A DNA stretch of 64,000 bases from an uncultured Acetatifactor sp. (GCA_910577235.1 CAJTMX010000022.1:1-64000); one strand, 5' to 3'. Shown: positions 8,289 through 17,992, counted from the first letter of the stretch. Notes: generated by a model from the letters alone, not told the origin. Made by a program: numbers and translations.

Positions 8289-10070
8289 TCAGGCGATGTT
8301 TTCCATCTGCGCCGTATACAGCCTGTAATAATACCCTTTCTTTGCCATCAATTCATCATGGGTTCCGCATTCCATGATCCCTCCCTGGTCGATATACATG
8401 ATCTTATCACAATTCTTGATGGTGGACAGGCGGTGGGCGATGATAAAGGAAGTCCTTCCCTGCAGCATGGCGTCCAGACCCTGCTGCAACGCCCTCTCAG
8501 TCTGCACGTCAATACTGGAGGTCGCCTCATCCAGCACCAATATGGAAGGGTCCGACAGGAGTGTCCTGGCAAAGGATATCAGCTGTTTCTGCCCCTGAGA
8601 CAACAGCGAGCCACGCTCCTTTACCTCCGTCTGATAACCGTCCTGCATACGGGCGATAAAGGCGTCCGCACACACGGTCTCGCTGGCCCGCTTGATCTCC
8701 TCCATGGTGGCATCCAGCTTGCCGTAACGGATATTGTCCTCGATAGTGCCGGAGAAGATAAAGCTGTCCTGTAACATAATACCCATCTGGGACCGCAGGG
8801 ACTGAAGAGTCACCTGGGAGATATCCTGTCCGTCGATCAGTACCCGGCCGCTGTTTACGTTGTAAAACCGGGAGACCAGATTCACAATGGTACTTTTGCC
8901 TGCGCCGGTGGGCCCCACCAGAGCCACGCTCTCGCCGGGCTGAACGGTAAAGGACAGATCCTTCAGCACATCCTTGCCCTCCTCATAGGCAAAGGTCACA
9001 TGTTCAAAAGTCACCTGGCCCTTGATGGGCGGCATCTGTACGGCGTCTTCCGCGTCCGCCACCGTCACCGGCTCATCCAGGGTCTCAAAGATGCGCTCCA
9101 GATACGCGATATTGTTTATAAAGTTATTAAATATATTGCCCAGGTTCATGATCGGCTGCCAGAATCTGGAGGCGTAAGAGGTGATAGCCACGATCACGCC
9201 CAGTTTCACATTTTCCGGTCCCATGACCAGCAGGCCTACGATGAACACCGCCGCCCTGACCCACACGGAGATATTGTCGATGCCGGGCCACACCAGGTTG
9301 CTGAACTTTACGGCCTGCATCCACGCGGCTTTGCAGCGGTTGGACAGAATGCCGAAAGTCTCGCAGTTCTCGTCCTCCCTGACAAAGATCTGGGTGATCC
9401 TGGCTCCCACGATGTTCTCCTGCAGATAGGCGTTTAAGTTGGAGTTCTTGTTGGATACCTGCTGCCATGCCTTTCTCTGACGTTTCTTGATATACAGCAG
9501 GAATACCGCCAGCACCGGCACGCCCGCCAACACCACCAGAGACAGTTTTACATCCACCAGAAACATGAAGATCACAATAAAGATCAGATTCAATATCTCC
9601 AGCACCACATTGATCAATCCGTTGGAGAGCATGTCGGACACGGAATTGACATAGTTTACCACACGGATCAGTATCTTGCCGTGAGGTCTGTCGTCATAGT
9701 ACTGAAAAGGCAGTTTCTGCAGATGGGCAAAAATGTCCTTGCGGATATCATAGATGATCCCCTGCCCCACCCGAACCATGATCCTGGAACGGACGGTGGT
9801 GAAGAGGACGCTGGCAGCAAAGGTGCCCACCAGCACCAGCACCAGAGTCGCCAGCATACGCATATCCTTGTTGGGTATGGCCTCATCCAGCGCCCGCTGG
9901 GTCAGCATGGGTCCAAACAGCGCCGTGATCCCGCCCACAGCGCTGAGGCTGAGAGCCAATATCATTTTTCCAAGATATTTTTTGATATAGACAGACGCAC
10001 GCAACAGATGATGATAGTCAAAAGGTGTTTCCAGCACCTCGTCTTCCCGGTATGTATTTCTTCTTGCCAT
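8289..10070 (-). CDS. ABC exporter half, catalytic subunit (heterodimer B)
   Basis: This 593-residue protein has an exporter transmembrane domain (about 25-330) and a nucleotide-binding domain with Walker A GPTGAGKST near 380, the altered signature LSQGQ, and canonical Walker B LVLDEATSS carrying the catalytic Glu. It begins two bases after the stop of its partner gene, with GAGGGGG as RBS, so the two are translated together. Together they form a second asymmetric heterodimeric exporter, divergent in sequence from the pair at 404-4011 but of the same architecture. The substrate is unknown. Confidence 0.9.
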   Translation of the reverse strand: MARRNTYREDEVLETPFDYHHLLRASVYIKKYLGKMILALSLSAVGGITALFGPMLTQRALDEAIPNKDMRMLATLVLVLVGTFAASVLFTTVRSRIMVRVGQGIIYDIRKDIFAHLQKLPFQYYDDRPHGKILIRVVNYVNSVSDMLSNGLINVVLEILNLIFIVIFMFLVDVKLSLVVLAGVPVLAVFLLYIKKRQRKAWQQVSNKNSNLNAYLQENIVGARITQIFVREDENCETFGILSNRCKAAWMQAVKFSNLVWPGIDNISVWVRAAVFIVGLLVMGPENVKLGVIVAITSYASRFWQPIMNLGNIFNNFINNIAYLERIFETLDEPVTVADAEDAVQMPPIKGQVTFEHVTFAYEEGKDVLKDLSFTVQPGESVALVGPTGAGKSTIVNLVSRFYNVNSGRVLIDGQDISQVTLQSLRSQMGIMLQDSFIFSGTIEDNIRYGKLDATMEEIKRASETVCADAFIARMQDGYQTEVKERGSLLSQGQKQLISFARTLLSDPSILVLDEATSSIDVQTERALQQGLDAMLQGRTSFIIAHRLSTIKNCDKIMYIDQGGIMECGTHDELMAKKGYYYRLYTAQMENIA

Positions 10071-10072
10071 CT

Positions 10073-11866
10073 CTATGCCCCCTCTCTGCGTTCCGCATTC
10101 TGCTCTCCGGTTTGCAGCTGCACGACTTGGTAATAATATCCCTTCTTCCGGATCAGCTCCTCATGGGTGCCGCACTCGGTGATCCTGCCGTCCTGCAATA
10201 CCAGGATCTTATCCGCGTATTTCGTAGTGGATATCCGCTGGGCAATGATGATCTTGGTACAGGGGAAATCCAGCTCTTCCAGACTGTGCTGAATCTGCTT
10301 TTCCGTCTCCATGTCCACCGCGGAGGTGGTATCGTCCAGAATCAGGATGGCCGGGCGTACAGCAAGCGCTCTTGCCAGGGAAATACGCTGTTTTTGACCA
10401 CCCGAGAGTCCCACGCCCCTCTCGCCTACGATGGTATCATATCCCTCAGGCATACGGGCGATAAAATCAGAGGCCGCCGAATATCTGGCAAATTTCACCA
10501 CCTGTTCCTGGGTGATATGGCTGTCTCCGAAAGCGATATTGCCGTCTATGGAATCCGAATACAGCAGCACATCCTGGGTTGCCAACCCGATATTTTTGCG
10601 CAGCTGATGCAGTTTCATATCCTGCACCGGGATGCCGTCCACCAGCACTTCCCCCTCTGTGGGTTCATAAAATCTGGGGATGAGCTGGATCAGCGAGGTC
10701 TTGCCGCAGCCCGTCTCTCCCATGATCGCCACGGTCTCTCCCGGCTCAGCCGTAAAACTCACGTCATGCAGGATCGGCAGCTTGCCGTCCGCATACTGAA
10801 AACTCACGTTCTTAAACTCGATCCGGCCCTCAAACCGCTGCGGCCTGTCGATGGCTCCCGGCAGGTCCACGATCTCCGGTTCGGAATAATAGATCTCCAT
10901 AACCTTCTCGGAAGCGGCGGAGAACCGCTGGAATTCGTTCATAATATTGCCAAGCTGCCGCATGGGGTTGGCGATGGCCCAGATCAGACTGGAGAATGCC
11001 ACATACTGCCCCATGGTTATCTGGTCCCGGATCAGGAAGATACCGCCCACCAACAGCAGTACCGCCGGCATCAGGTTGGCAAAGGACTCCACATAGGGAT
11101 AGTAAGTCAGCCAGGTCAGCGCCGTCTTCTGATTGGTCTGGGAATAGGAAGTGTTACAGTCGTCAAACTTCTCTATCTCATACTTTTCTCTGGCAAAAGC
11201 CTTTACCACCCGGTTGCCGGAGATATTTTCCTGAGCGATGGTATTCATCTCCGCCAGCTTTTCCCGCAGCGCCTTGTGCCGGGGCGCAACCTTATTCTTA
11301 AACAGAATGATGATCAGGAAAATAAAAGGCGCGATGGCAAACATGCACAGAGCCAGCCGCCAGTCCATATAGAAAAAGTATATCGCCGTGGCTCCCATCA
11401 GCGCCAGCGACTCTACGATGGTGCGGATAACCCAGGCGATCATATGCCGTACCGCATCCAGGTCACCGGTCATTCTGGTCATCAGATCGCCGGTGCGGTA
11501 TGTAGCGTAAAAATGCATATCCTGCCGTTCAATCTTATCGAACAGATATGTGCGGATTCTGTAGAGCGTCTTCTGGGAAGTCACCTCACCGCCCATACAG
11601 GACAGATACACGATGGTAGTCCTCACAAGGGTCAGCGCCACCATCGCCACCACCAGCTCCCAGAACAGATCCCTTTTGGTGGCCAGATTTTCCGCTGCCT
11701 GCTCCCCGCTCAGGAACAGATCAATGATTTTCTGCGAAACATAAGGCACTGCCAACTGCATCACATTGTACAGGATCGTTCCCAGCAGACTTAATACATA
11801 CAGAGCCCGATATCCTTTCATGTTTTCCCAGAGCCACGCAAGCTTGGATTTTTGTTCCTTTTTCAC
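10073..11866 (-). CDS. ABC exporter half, degenerate-site subunit (heterodimer B)
   Basis: This 597-residue exporter half has its transmembrane domain at about 15-320. In its nucleotide-binding domain Walker A is GETGCGKTS and the signature is canonical LSGGQ, but Walker B ends LILDD (Glu to Asp) and the H-loop reads IIIAQRIS, so the switch His is replaced by Gln. Both changes mark it as the non-hydrolytic half of a heterodimer with the next gene. The start codon is GTG at 11864-11866 with AGGTGAG upstream. Its gene order (degenerate half first, catalytic half second) is the same as in the pair at 404-4011. Confidence 0.9.
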   Translation of the reverse strand: MKKEQKSKLAWLWENMKGYRALYVLSLLGTILYNVMQLAVPYVSQKIIDLFLSGEQAAENLATKRDLFWELVVAMVALTLVRTTIVYLSCMGGEVTSQKTLYRIRTYLFDKIERQDMHFYATYRTGDLMTRMTGDLDAVRHMIAWVIRTIVESLALMGATAIYFFYMDWRLALCMFAIAPFIFLIIILFKNKVAPRHKALREKLAEMNTIAQENISGNRVVKAFAREKYEIEKFDDCNTSYSQTNQKTALTWLTYYPYVESFANLMPAVLLLVGGIFLIRDQITMGQYVAFSSLIWAIANPMRQLGNIMNEFQRFSAASEKVMEIYYSEPEIVDLPGAIDRPQRFEGRIEFKNVSFQYADGKLPILHDVSFTAEPGETVAIMGETGCGKTSLIQLIPRFYEPTEGEVLVDGIPVQDMKLHQLRKNIGLATQDVLLYSDSIDGNIAFGDSHITQEQVVKFARYSAASDFIARMPEGYDTIVGERGVGLSGGQKQRISLARALAVRPAILILDDTTSAVDMETEKQIQHSLEELDFPCTKIIIAQRISTTKYADKILVLQDGRITECGTHEELIRKKGYYYQVVQLQTGEQNAERREGA

Positions 11867-12077
11867 AGCTCACCTCATTTCTGCATAACACGGGTCACGG
11901 CCATGTTATTGCGTTAATCAGTATTTGGAACATCAGTTCCCATCCTCCCCGGCAGGCATACCCAGACAAACCGGCGCCTGGCATATCCTGCACTAAACAA
12001 GGCTATTCTAGTCCCGGCGACCACTTTAGTAAATGTAAAAAATTGTGGTAAAGATGGTTTTTTTTGCTCCTCTGTGC

Positions 12078-12083
12078 TATACT
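12078..12083 (+). promoter_or_regulatory. -10 box upstream of ridA
   Basis: TATACT at 12078-12083 lies 54 bases before the ridA start. The -35 region is T-rich and poor (TGGTTT at 17-bp spacing), so this is a partial promoter call. Confidence 0.35.
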
Positions 12084-12137
12084 GAAAAAGTACCCACAAA
12101 AGGAATACCAGCAAATAAAAATCAGGAGGATATACCT

Positions 12138-12509
12138 ATGAAACAGATCTCTACCCCCAATGCTCCCGCCGCCATCGGCCCTTATTCTCAAGGATTTATC
12201 ACTGGCGGACTGCTCTTTACCTCAGGACAGATCGCCCTCGACCCCGTCTCCGGTGAAGTGGTGGGCGCTACCGTTGCCGAACAGGCACATCAGGTTATGA
12301 AAAATCTGGGCGCTCTGCTGGAGGCCGCCGGTTCTTCCTATGAAAAGACCGTAAAGACCACCTGTTTTCTGGCTGACATGGACGATTTTGCCGCCTTTAA
12401 CCAGGTCTACGGCCAGTATTTCACCGGCAAACCCGCCCGCTCCTGTGTGGCTGTGAAAACGCTGCCCAAGAACGTGCTCTGCGAAGTGGAAGTGATCGCC
12501 GAAGTGTAA
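12138..12509 (+). CDS. ridA: RidA-family 2-iminobutanoate/2-iminopropanoate deaminase
   Basis: This 123-residue protein belongs to the RidA (YjgF/YER057c/UK114) family, cytoplasmic trimers that hydrolyse reactive enamine/imine intermediates released by PLP enzymes such as threonine dehydratase. Family hallmarks are visible: the N-terminal APAAIGPYSQG, LFTSGQIALDP in the middle, the substrate-binding Arg in KPARSCVAV and the closing CEVEVIAEV with its conserved Glu. Length is the usual size for the family. The start at 12138 was chosen because AGGAGG lies 8 bases upstream; a longer upstream open frame has no RBS. Confidence 0.93.
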   Translation: MKQISTPNAPAAIGPYSQGFITGGLLFTSGQIALDPVSGEVVGATVAEQAHQVMKNLGALLEAAGSSYEKTVKTTCFLADMDDFAAFNQVYGQYFTGKPARSCVAVKTLPKNVLCEVEVIAEV

Positions 12510-12525
12510 GAATATCTGTCTCCGG

Positions 12526-12931
12526 ATGAAATTGGAACAGAGCACCAACATCCTGCATACAATACAAAATCACGAATATAGTTTTGGACAGTCTCTGCGC
12601 TATATCCGCCGGGTGCAGGGCATAACTCTGCGTTTCGTTGCCAAGGCGGTAAGAAAAACTCCCACCTACATCAGCGATATTGAACGCGGCAACAATAGGC
12701 CTCCCGAACTCACTCTTTATAGAACTCATAAAAGCTCTGGCCATGGATCAGGCTCCTGCCGATATTCAGGACTATCTGTATGATCTGGCAGCAAGGGAAC
12801 GCAGGGAGGTATCCGGCGATATCGCCTAATATATTATGACACAGTCCGATCTGCGCAAACTTATCCGTCTGGCGCAGCGAAGAGATGGTATCAAGGAAAT
12901 ATGGCAGGGATGTATCGGAAAATTGCAATAA
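12526..12931 (+). pseudogene. broken XRE-family regulator gene
   Basis: The first 60 codons encode an XRE helix-turn-helix (SFGQSLRYIRRVQGITLRFV, then RKTPTYISDIERGNNRPPE). Around 12700-12721 the frame shifts by one base, after which the other frame continues with a fitting C-terminus (ELIKALAMDQAPADIQDYLY, then DLAARERREVSGDIA). An in-frame TAA at 12827-12829 interrupts that frame, and beyond it MTQSDLRKLIRLAQRR continues to a stop at 12929-12931. Two independent lesions make a sequencing error unlikely. It was probably the original XRE partner of the ImmA/IrrE cassette just downstream. Confidence 0.75.
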
Positions 12932-13126
12932 TTCCACTATATCTATGCCCCGCCTCACTACATGTAGCGATTGAATCACCGCAAAAGACATGCTAAAATA
13001 ATATAGCAGATTAACGGTTGATATAACGCAGACCCGGCAAAATAAAGCATATCCCAAAACAATAAATTAAGATGATATGGTAAATAATAAGGGCAAGATT
13101 CCGTAATTCTACGGCAGGAGGATGTA

Positions 13127-13501
13127 ATGAGCGAAAAAAGCAGAATATTTGGTAATAATCTCCAGGTTATCCTGAATAAAAAAAATATACAGCCCGAAAC
13201 TTTTGCTGAGCAGCTTGGATATTCCGTGCAGGAGATACACCGGATAATGGATGCCCGCCTGTTTCTTACTATGCAGGAGAGGGAAGAGATTGCCAAAGCT
13301 CTGGACGTTGACGTGGACGTCCTATATCAGGCTCAGGACGACAAAGTCTACGAAGAGGCCGGCTGTCTGGAATGTCGAGGAGAGTTCTCAAAACCGGAAT
13401 ACAAAAAACAGATTCTGGACCTATTTGACGTCTACTGTGATATTCAAGAGCTATTGGACGAGGAAGGTATAAAAGAATTATCTGTAAAATCATCAACCTG
13501 A
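13127..13501 (+). CDS. small XRE-type DNA-binding protein
   Basis: This 124-residue protein has a helix-turn-helix of the lambda-repressor/XRE type at residues about 9-65 (GNNLQVILNKKNIQPETFAE, QLGYSVQEIHRIMDARLFL) and an acidic helical C-terminus. AGGAGG lies just upstream of the ATG. It is followed 78 bp later by an ImmA/IrrE protease gene and then a PIN-like gene. In known XRE-ImmA pairs the protease cleaves or derepresses the repressor; by that analogy this protein would be the repressor of the cassette. Confidence 0.75.
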   Translation: MSEKSRIFGNNLQVILNKKNIQPETFAEQLGYSVQEIHRIMDARLFLTMQEREEIAKALDVDVDVLYQAQDDKVYEEAGCLECRGEFSKPEYKKQILDLFDVYCDIQELLDEEGIKELSVKSST

Positions 13502-13579
13502 TAGAATGACCAAAGTATGACAATCTCAGAGACTCCTTGAGAAAGCGGTCTTAGAGGAATGGTCCAGGGAGGATGCGAA

Positions 13580-14383
13580 ATGATTGGCAAAGATCCAGAT
13601 ACGGTAAAAGCCATACAGGAATTTGTGGACGAAAAAAGAAAAGAGGAACATATTGTAAATCAGGTCATAAGGGATGATGTGTTTGCGCTGTTAGAGAAAC
13701 ACTGTATCGTACTGTATTACCCGCTGGAGGACCCTAAAATAGAGGGTTGCCATATCATAAAGCCTCTGGGAGCAGGTAAAGAGCAATTTGTGTTTATCAA
13801 TACCACAAAGGCCGTACAGGAACAGACATGGACTGCCGCTCATGAACTGGGGCATGTATGGAAAGTTGACAGCTACGTAAAGAATAAGCTGAAACGGTAT
13901 GATCTGGATTCGGAAGACGTGGTAAACCGGTTTGCCGCCGAACTGCTCCTCCCCGAAGAAATATTTGTAGATGAGACTTTGCATCGACTAAAAGAACTGG
14001 ACTATCAAGGACCGACTATATCCACTGAAACAATGGTTCGTCTGGTCACTTATCTGATGAACTATTTCTGTACACCTTATAAGGCAGTGATTCGCCGTTT
14101 TATTGAACTGAAATATATTCAAGAAAATTCTGAGAAGAACTTTTTACGGGGCTTTGAAAGGCAGGAAACGCTTTATAAACGCTTGCGGTCGGAAAATCAA
14201 TATACCCGTCTGGAAACTGTAAATAAGACCTGTTCTATGGAGACCATCGAACAGGATATCAATCTGCTGGAGAGTTCAGAGATCTATGCAGACAATTCAA
14301 AGGTGAACCGTCTCAGGGAACTGTTTCATTTGGAACAGATAAAATACGAGGGGAACGATGATACTTATCGATTTGGGGAATAG
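13580..14383 (+). CDS. ImmA/IrrE-family zinc metallopeptidase
   Basis: This 267-residue cytoplasmic protein carries the ImmA/IrrE zinc motif HELGH (residues about 92-96, in AAHELGHVW) with a downstream helix RFAAELLLPEEIF, where the third ligand Glu normally lies. ImmA in ICEBs1 and IrrE in Deinococcus cleave XRE-type repressors to induce transcription. The ATG at 13580 was preferred over an upstream ATG because AGGGAGG lies 7 bases before it. The C-terminal 100 residues are an extra helical domain not needed for catalysis. It overlaps no gene but is followed after two bases by a PIN-like ORF. Confidence 0.85.
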   Translation: MIGKDPDTVKAIQEFVDEKRKEEHIVNQVIRDDVFALLEKHCIVLYYPLEDPKIEGCHIIKPLGAGKEQFVFINTTKAVQEQTWTAAHELGHVWKVDSYVKNKLKRYDLDSEDVVNRFAAELLLPEEIFVDETLHRLKELDYQGPTISTETMVRLVTYLMNYFCTPYKAVIRRFIELKYIQENSEKNFLRGFERQETLYKRLRSENQYTRLETVNKTCSMETIEQDINLLESSEIYADNSKVNRLRELFHLEQIKYEGNDDTYRFGE

Positions 14384-14385
14384 AT

Positions 14386-15006
14386 ATGGGCAATCTGATA
14401 CCAGCTGTAATCGATGCCGATTTTTTTAATACAGCAACTCAAAATGAGCGTGGAACGGGTCTGTTTTTACGGATCATGCATGACTTAAATCTACATCCGG
14501 TTATGCATCGTTTTGTAGCCGATACTGAATTAAAGAGCAATTCCTTTCTGCCGGACTTGATAGAGTCTGATCAACTCACTGTACTCGACTACGAGGATTA
14601 TTTGTTATGCGATCAGGAAAAACAAGAATATGAGGAATATTTCCATGAGGCATTTGAAAAAATAAACCATTTTGCCTTTCCCAAAGACAAGGATATATAC
14701 AATTATGCGTCACCGCGTGAAAATCTTGGCGAGCTCCGGTCACTTTATATGGCTATGAAAAAAAATTACCCCTATTTCATGTCTAATGACGGCGGCTCCA
14801 GACTTCTTGCAAAGACTTTTTTCTCCAATAGACATAAAATAGACGTTAAGTCCCTATATGACGCACTGATTCAATGTAAAGATACGGGAACTCATCTGAC
14901 CTGGAAAGATATCAGTCCCACCGTAACAATCGCCCTGCGTTCCCGTCAGGATAGGATAAAAAATCTCAAGAGCCTTTATCATACCGATACACCTGCGGAT
15001 ACATAA
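14386..15006 (+). CDS. uncharacterised protein, possible PIN-like nuclease
   Basis: I do not recognise this 206-residue protein as a named family. It starts two bases after the ImmA stop, so the two are very likely co-translated. The layout of acidic residues suggests a PIN-like fold: VIDADFF near the N-terminus, Glu residues in the ENLGELRSLYMAM helix (about residues 112-124) and FMSNDGGSRLLA near 135-145, a sequence like the third acidic site of PIN nucleases. If so, it would be the toxic or effector member of an XRE/ImmA/PIN module. That function is inferred from motif spacing and context only. RBS is weak (GGGG 9 bases upstream). Confidence 0.55.
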   Translation: MGNLIPAVIDADFFNTATQNERGTGLFLRIMHDLNLHPVMHRFVADTELKSNSFLPDLIESDQLTVLDYEDYLLCDQEKQEYEEYFHEAFEKINHFAFPKDKDIYNYASPRENLGELRSLYMAMKKNYPYFMSNDGGSRLLAKTFFSNRHKIDVKSLYDALIQCKDTGTHLTWKDISPTVTIALRSRQDRIKNLKSLYHTDTPADT

Positions 15007-15030
15007 CACAGGGCTTTCTTGTCCGGCAAA

Positions 15031-16485
15031 TCATCTCTGTCTCCAAGTCGTTCTGGAAAACAATATTAATATGGGGAATATCTCCAATCTCCCGGCCAGC
15101 ATATCCCATATCAGCACCAGCTTGGAAAATATACTGTAAGAGGCAAAATTACAGGTGGGACCCACTGCCTCGAAACCGGGACCGATATTGTTAAAACAGG
15201 CCAATACCGCTGAAAGGTTGGTGGTTATGGAAAAACCGTCCACCGAGATCAACAGGAAACTGGCAAGGATGATCATAACATAGGCTGCCACATAGGTATT
15301 GGTATTGGCCAGTACTTTCTCATCCACCGTCTGCCCGTTCATCCGCACTACCTGCACCCGCTGGGGACGGATCAGCTGGCGGACACTGCGCAGCATGTTC
15401 TTTACCACCAGCAAGGCCCTGCCGCATTTAAAACCGCCTCCCGTGCTGCCCGCGCAGGCACCAATGACCATCAAAAACAGCAAAATAGCTTTGGACAGAC
15501 CGGGCCATAAGTCAAAATCCGTAGTGGCATACCCTGTAGTAGTTATGATACTGGCTACCTGAAAGGCCGTATGTCTCACAGTCTCCTCCAACGTACCGTA
15601 AAAACCTCTCAGATTCCATACGATCAACAGAATACTGGCCAGTATGATCCCCAGATAGACCCGAAGTTCCTCATCCTTAAATACGCTTTTCACCTGACGT
15701 AACAGCAGCAGATAATAGCAACTGAAATTCACTCCGAACAACAGCATAAACACCGTACAGACATTCTGCAGATAGGGACTATACCCCGCGATGCTGTCGC
15801 CCTTGATACCAAATCCGCCCGTGCCGGCAGTGCCAAAAGCCGTACATATGGCGTCAAACACCGGCATATCCCCTATCAGCAGAAAGATCACATTCAAGAC
15901 AGTCAGTACAATATAAAGCACGTACAGGATCTGAGCCGTCTGTTTCATCTTCGGCACCAGCTTGCCCACATTAGGCCCGGGGCTTTCCGCCCGCAGCAGA
16001 TGCATGGTAAAACCGCTGCCCCCCTGTCCCTCAGTGGGAATAGCCAGCAGGAACACCAATACTCCCATTCCCCCCAGCCAATGGCTGAAACTCCGCCAAT
16101 ACAGGATTCCATAGGGAAGACCTTCTATCTGTTCCAGAATGGAAGCTCCCGTGGTGGTAAAACCGGATACCATCTCGAACAGGGCATCCACGTAATTGGG
16201 AATCGCCCCTGACAGAAAGAAGGGCAGGCAGCCCAGCAGACTCATGATCAGCCACCCCAGTCCTACACACACCAATCCTTCCTTTGCAAAAAAGCTTTTC
16301 TTTGCCCGGCGGCACAACAGACGCAGCAGCATCCCCGCTCCCCACAGGATCAGAATAGTCACCGCAAAACCCATAGCGGAGCTTTGCTCCTTCTTACACA
16401 GACTGATAATAAGAGCAGGAATCATAAATACGCTCTCCACCACCAAGAGCAGCCCAATAAACTTACCCATCATCTTGTAATTCAT
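15031..16485 (-). CDS. trkH: TrkH/KtrB-type potassium uptake channel subunit
   Basis: This 484-residue integral membrane protein is the ion-conducting subunit of a Trk/Ktr potassium transporter. It shows repeated membrane-pore-membrane units with selectivity-filter-like segments such as TTGAS (in SGFTTTGASILEQIEG), GTAGTGGFG, ITTTGYAT and FNNIGPG. The gene starts 17 bp after trkA with GAGGAT as RBS; the two subunits form the complex at the cytoplasmic membrane, with uptake gated by the nucleotide-binding TrkA ring. It converges on the PIN-like gene, 24 bp away. Confidence 0.92.
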   Translation of the reverse strand: MNYKMMGKFIGLLLVVESVFMIPALIISLCKKEQSSAMGFAVTILILWGAGMLLRLLCRRAKKSFFAKEGLVCVGLGWLIMSLLGCLPFFLSGAIPNYVDALFEMVSGFTTTGASILEQIEGLPYGILYWRSFSHWLGGMGVLVFLLAIPTEGQGGSGFTMHLLRAESPGPNVGKLVPKMKQTAQILYVLYIVLTVLNVIFLLIGDMPVFDAICTAFGTAGTGGFGIKGDSIAGYSPYLQNVCTVFMLLFGVNFSCYYLLLLRQVKSVFKDEELRVYLGIILASILLIVWNLRGFYGTLEETVRHTAFQVASIITTTGYATTDFDLWPGLSKAILLFLMVIGACAGSTGGGFKCGRALLVVKNMLRSVRQLIRPQRVQVVRMNGQTVDEKVLANTNTYVAAYVMIILASFLLISVDGFSITTNLSAVLACFNNIGPGFEAVGPTCNFASYSIFSKLVLIWDMLAGRLEIFPILILFSRTTWRQR

Positions 16486-16502
16486 TGTCGTTTCAATCCT
16501 CT

Positions 16503-17861
16503 TTATTCAAAAATGTCATTCAACTGATAAATTACTCTGTCTCCATTGGTCACGATGATCACTGTATCACCCCGCGCAAAAGAGGAGTCACCATTGGGGA
16601 TCTCCTGTTGTACACCCTTTGTGATGCAGGCCACCAGCACGTTTTTCTTGATCTTAAGCTGTTTAAGCGGTTCCCCACAGTGCCGGGTGTGCTCGTCCAC
16701 CAAAAACTCCATGGCCTCGGCCTGGCCATCCGCTATGGAGTACACGGTTTTGGCCGCGCCCGTCTGATTCTGCATGGCCCGCACATAGCGGACAATGGTG
16801 TTGCAGCACAGTTCCTTGGGACTGATGATGCTGCCCAGCGACAGATTATCCAAAATATTTTTATTGTTGATGCGTCCCAGTTTCGTAATGATCTGCGGTA
16901 CGCCGCAACTGCTGCCGTAGAGAGAGATGATCATATTCAGTTCGTCTATACCGGTCAGCGTAGCCAGCGCATCGCAGGACGCGATCCCCTCGCTTTCCAG
17001 CAAAAGTTCGCTGCTGGCGTCTCCCTGGGTGATCTCGGCATGTGGCAGCATACTGGCCAGATCCACGCAGCGCTTGGGGTCCTGCTCCACGATCTGTATG
17101 GATATTCCGCTTTTCTCCAGCTGCTTAGCCAGATAGATCGTAACCCGCCCGCCGCCGCACACCAGCACTCGTTTGACCTTGTGGGTGATGATTCCCAGAT
17201 TGTGCAGCAAAGTGGCCAGCTCATTGCTGGGAGCCGTCACAAAGATCCGGTCCCCCTCCCGAAGCACAAAATTTCCGTCCGGGGCCACCGCCTTGCCGTC
17301 CCGCAACACGGTACACACCAGAATCTTGCATTTGACGATACCGTTCATATCGTTCAGCGCCACGTCGCAGAGCTTGCTCTGCTCGTTCAGCTTAAGCTCC
17401 ACCAGCTCCACTCTGCCGCGGGCAAAAGTATCCCGTTTCAGGAATCCGGGATATTTCAGCAGCCTGCTGATCTCGATTGCCGCCTGACGCTCAGGGTTCA
17501 CCGCCATGGACAGGCCGAACATATCCCGCATCTTGTAAATCTGCTGCGTATACTCCGGATTGCGCACCCGGGCAATGGTATGAAGCCGGGGATTCATGGC
17601 GTGAGCCGTCATACAGCATAGCAGGTTGATCTCATCCTCTCCCGCCATGGCTATCAGAAGATCCGCCTCCTTAATCCCCGCCTGCTTTAACACATCCATG
17701 GTAGCGCAATTCCCATGTATCACCATAACGTCATACCGGTCCTGGGTATTCTCCAACACTCTGGGGTTGGAGTCTACCAACGTCAGATCATGTCCTTCCA
17801 TAGCGAGCTGCCGGGTCAATGTAGCCCCCATCTTGCCGTTTCCTGCAACAATTATATTCAC
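16503..17861 (-). CDS. trkA: TrkA, cytoplasmic potassium transporter gating subunit
   Basis: This 452-residue protein has two tandem RCK units: Rossmann RCK_N domains start at residue 1 (IIVAGNGKMGATLTRQLA) and near 228 (RVLVCGGGRVTIYLAKQLE), each followed by an RCK_C domain. It binds NAD(H)/ATP and gates TrkH. In the first Rossmann loop the glycine pattern GNGKMG is intact. The start is GTG at 17859-17861 with GGAGG seven bases upstream. It is first in a two-gene operon with trkH. Confidence 0.93.
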   Translation of the reverse strand: MNIIVAGNGKMGATLTRQLAMEGHDLTLVDSNPRVLENTQDRYDVMVIHGNCATMDVLKQAGIKEADLLIAMAGEDEINLLCCMTAHAMNPRLHTIARVRNPEYTQQIYKMRDMFGLSMAVNPERQAAIEISRLLKYPGFLKRDTFARGRVELVELKLNEQSKLCDVALNDMNGIVKCKILVCTVLRDGKAVAPDGNFVLREGDRIFVTAPSNELATLLHNLGIITHKVKRVLVCGGGRVTIYLAKQLEKSGISIQIVEQDPKRCVDLASMLPHAEITQGDASSELLLESEGIASCDALATLTGIDELNMIISLYGSSCGVPQIITKLGRINNKNILDNLSLGSIISPKELCCNTIVRYVRAMQNQTGAAKTVYSIADGQAEAMEFLVDEHTRHCGEPLKQLKIKKNVLVACITKGVQQEIPNGDSSFARGDTVIIVTNGDRVIYQLNDIFE

Positions 17862-17992
17862 AGCCTTACCTCCATTTTAAGTTCAGCCTTTATCTTCCCG
17901 CTGCCATACCCAGCAGGGAAATCCCTGTCCACAATACGGCCGGCGATTTCCTTGGGTGCTCTCCAGACAAACGCTGTTTTGTTCCGCCTCCG

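Noticed and set aside
10025..11794. Long open frame on the plus strand opposite the ABC exporter gene
   Set aside because: It has no RBS, is His/Gln-rich nonsense and is fully explained as the antisense of the Walker-motif-bearing exporter gene. The same applies to long antisense frames at 16485-17621, 18170-19141, 20908-22044, 26766-27764, 47674-48891, 52090-53181 and 55747-56940.
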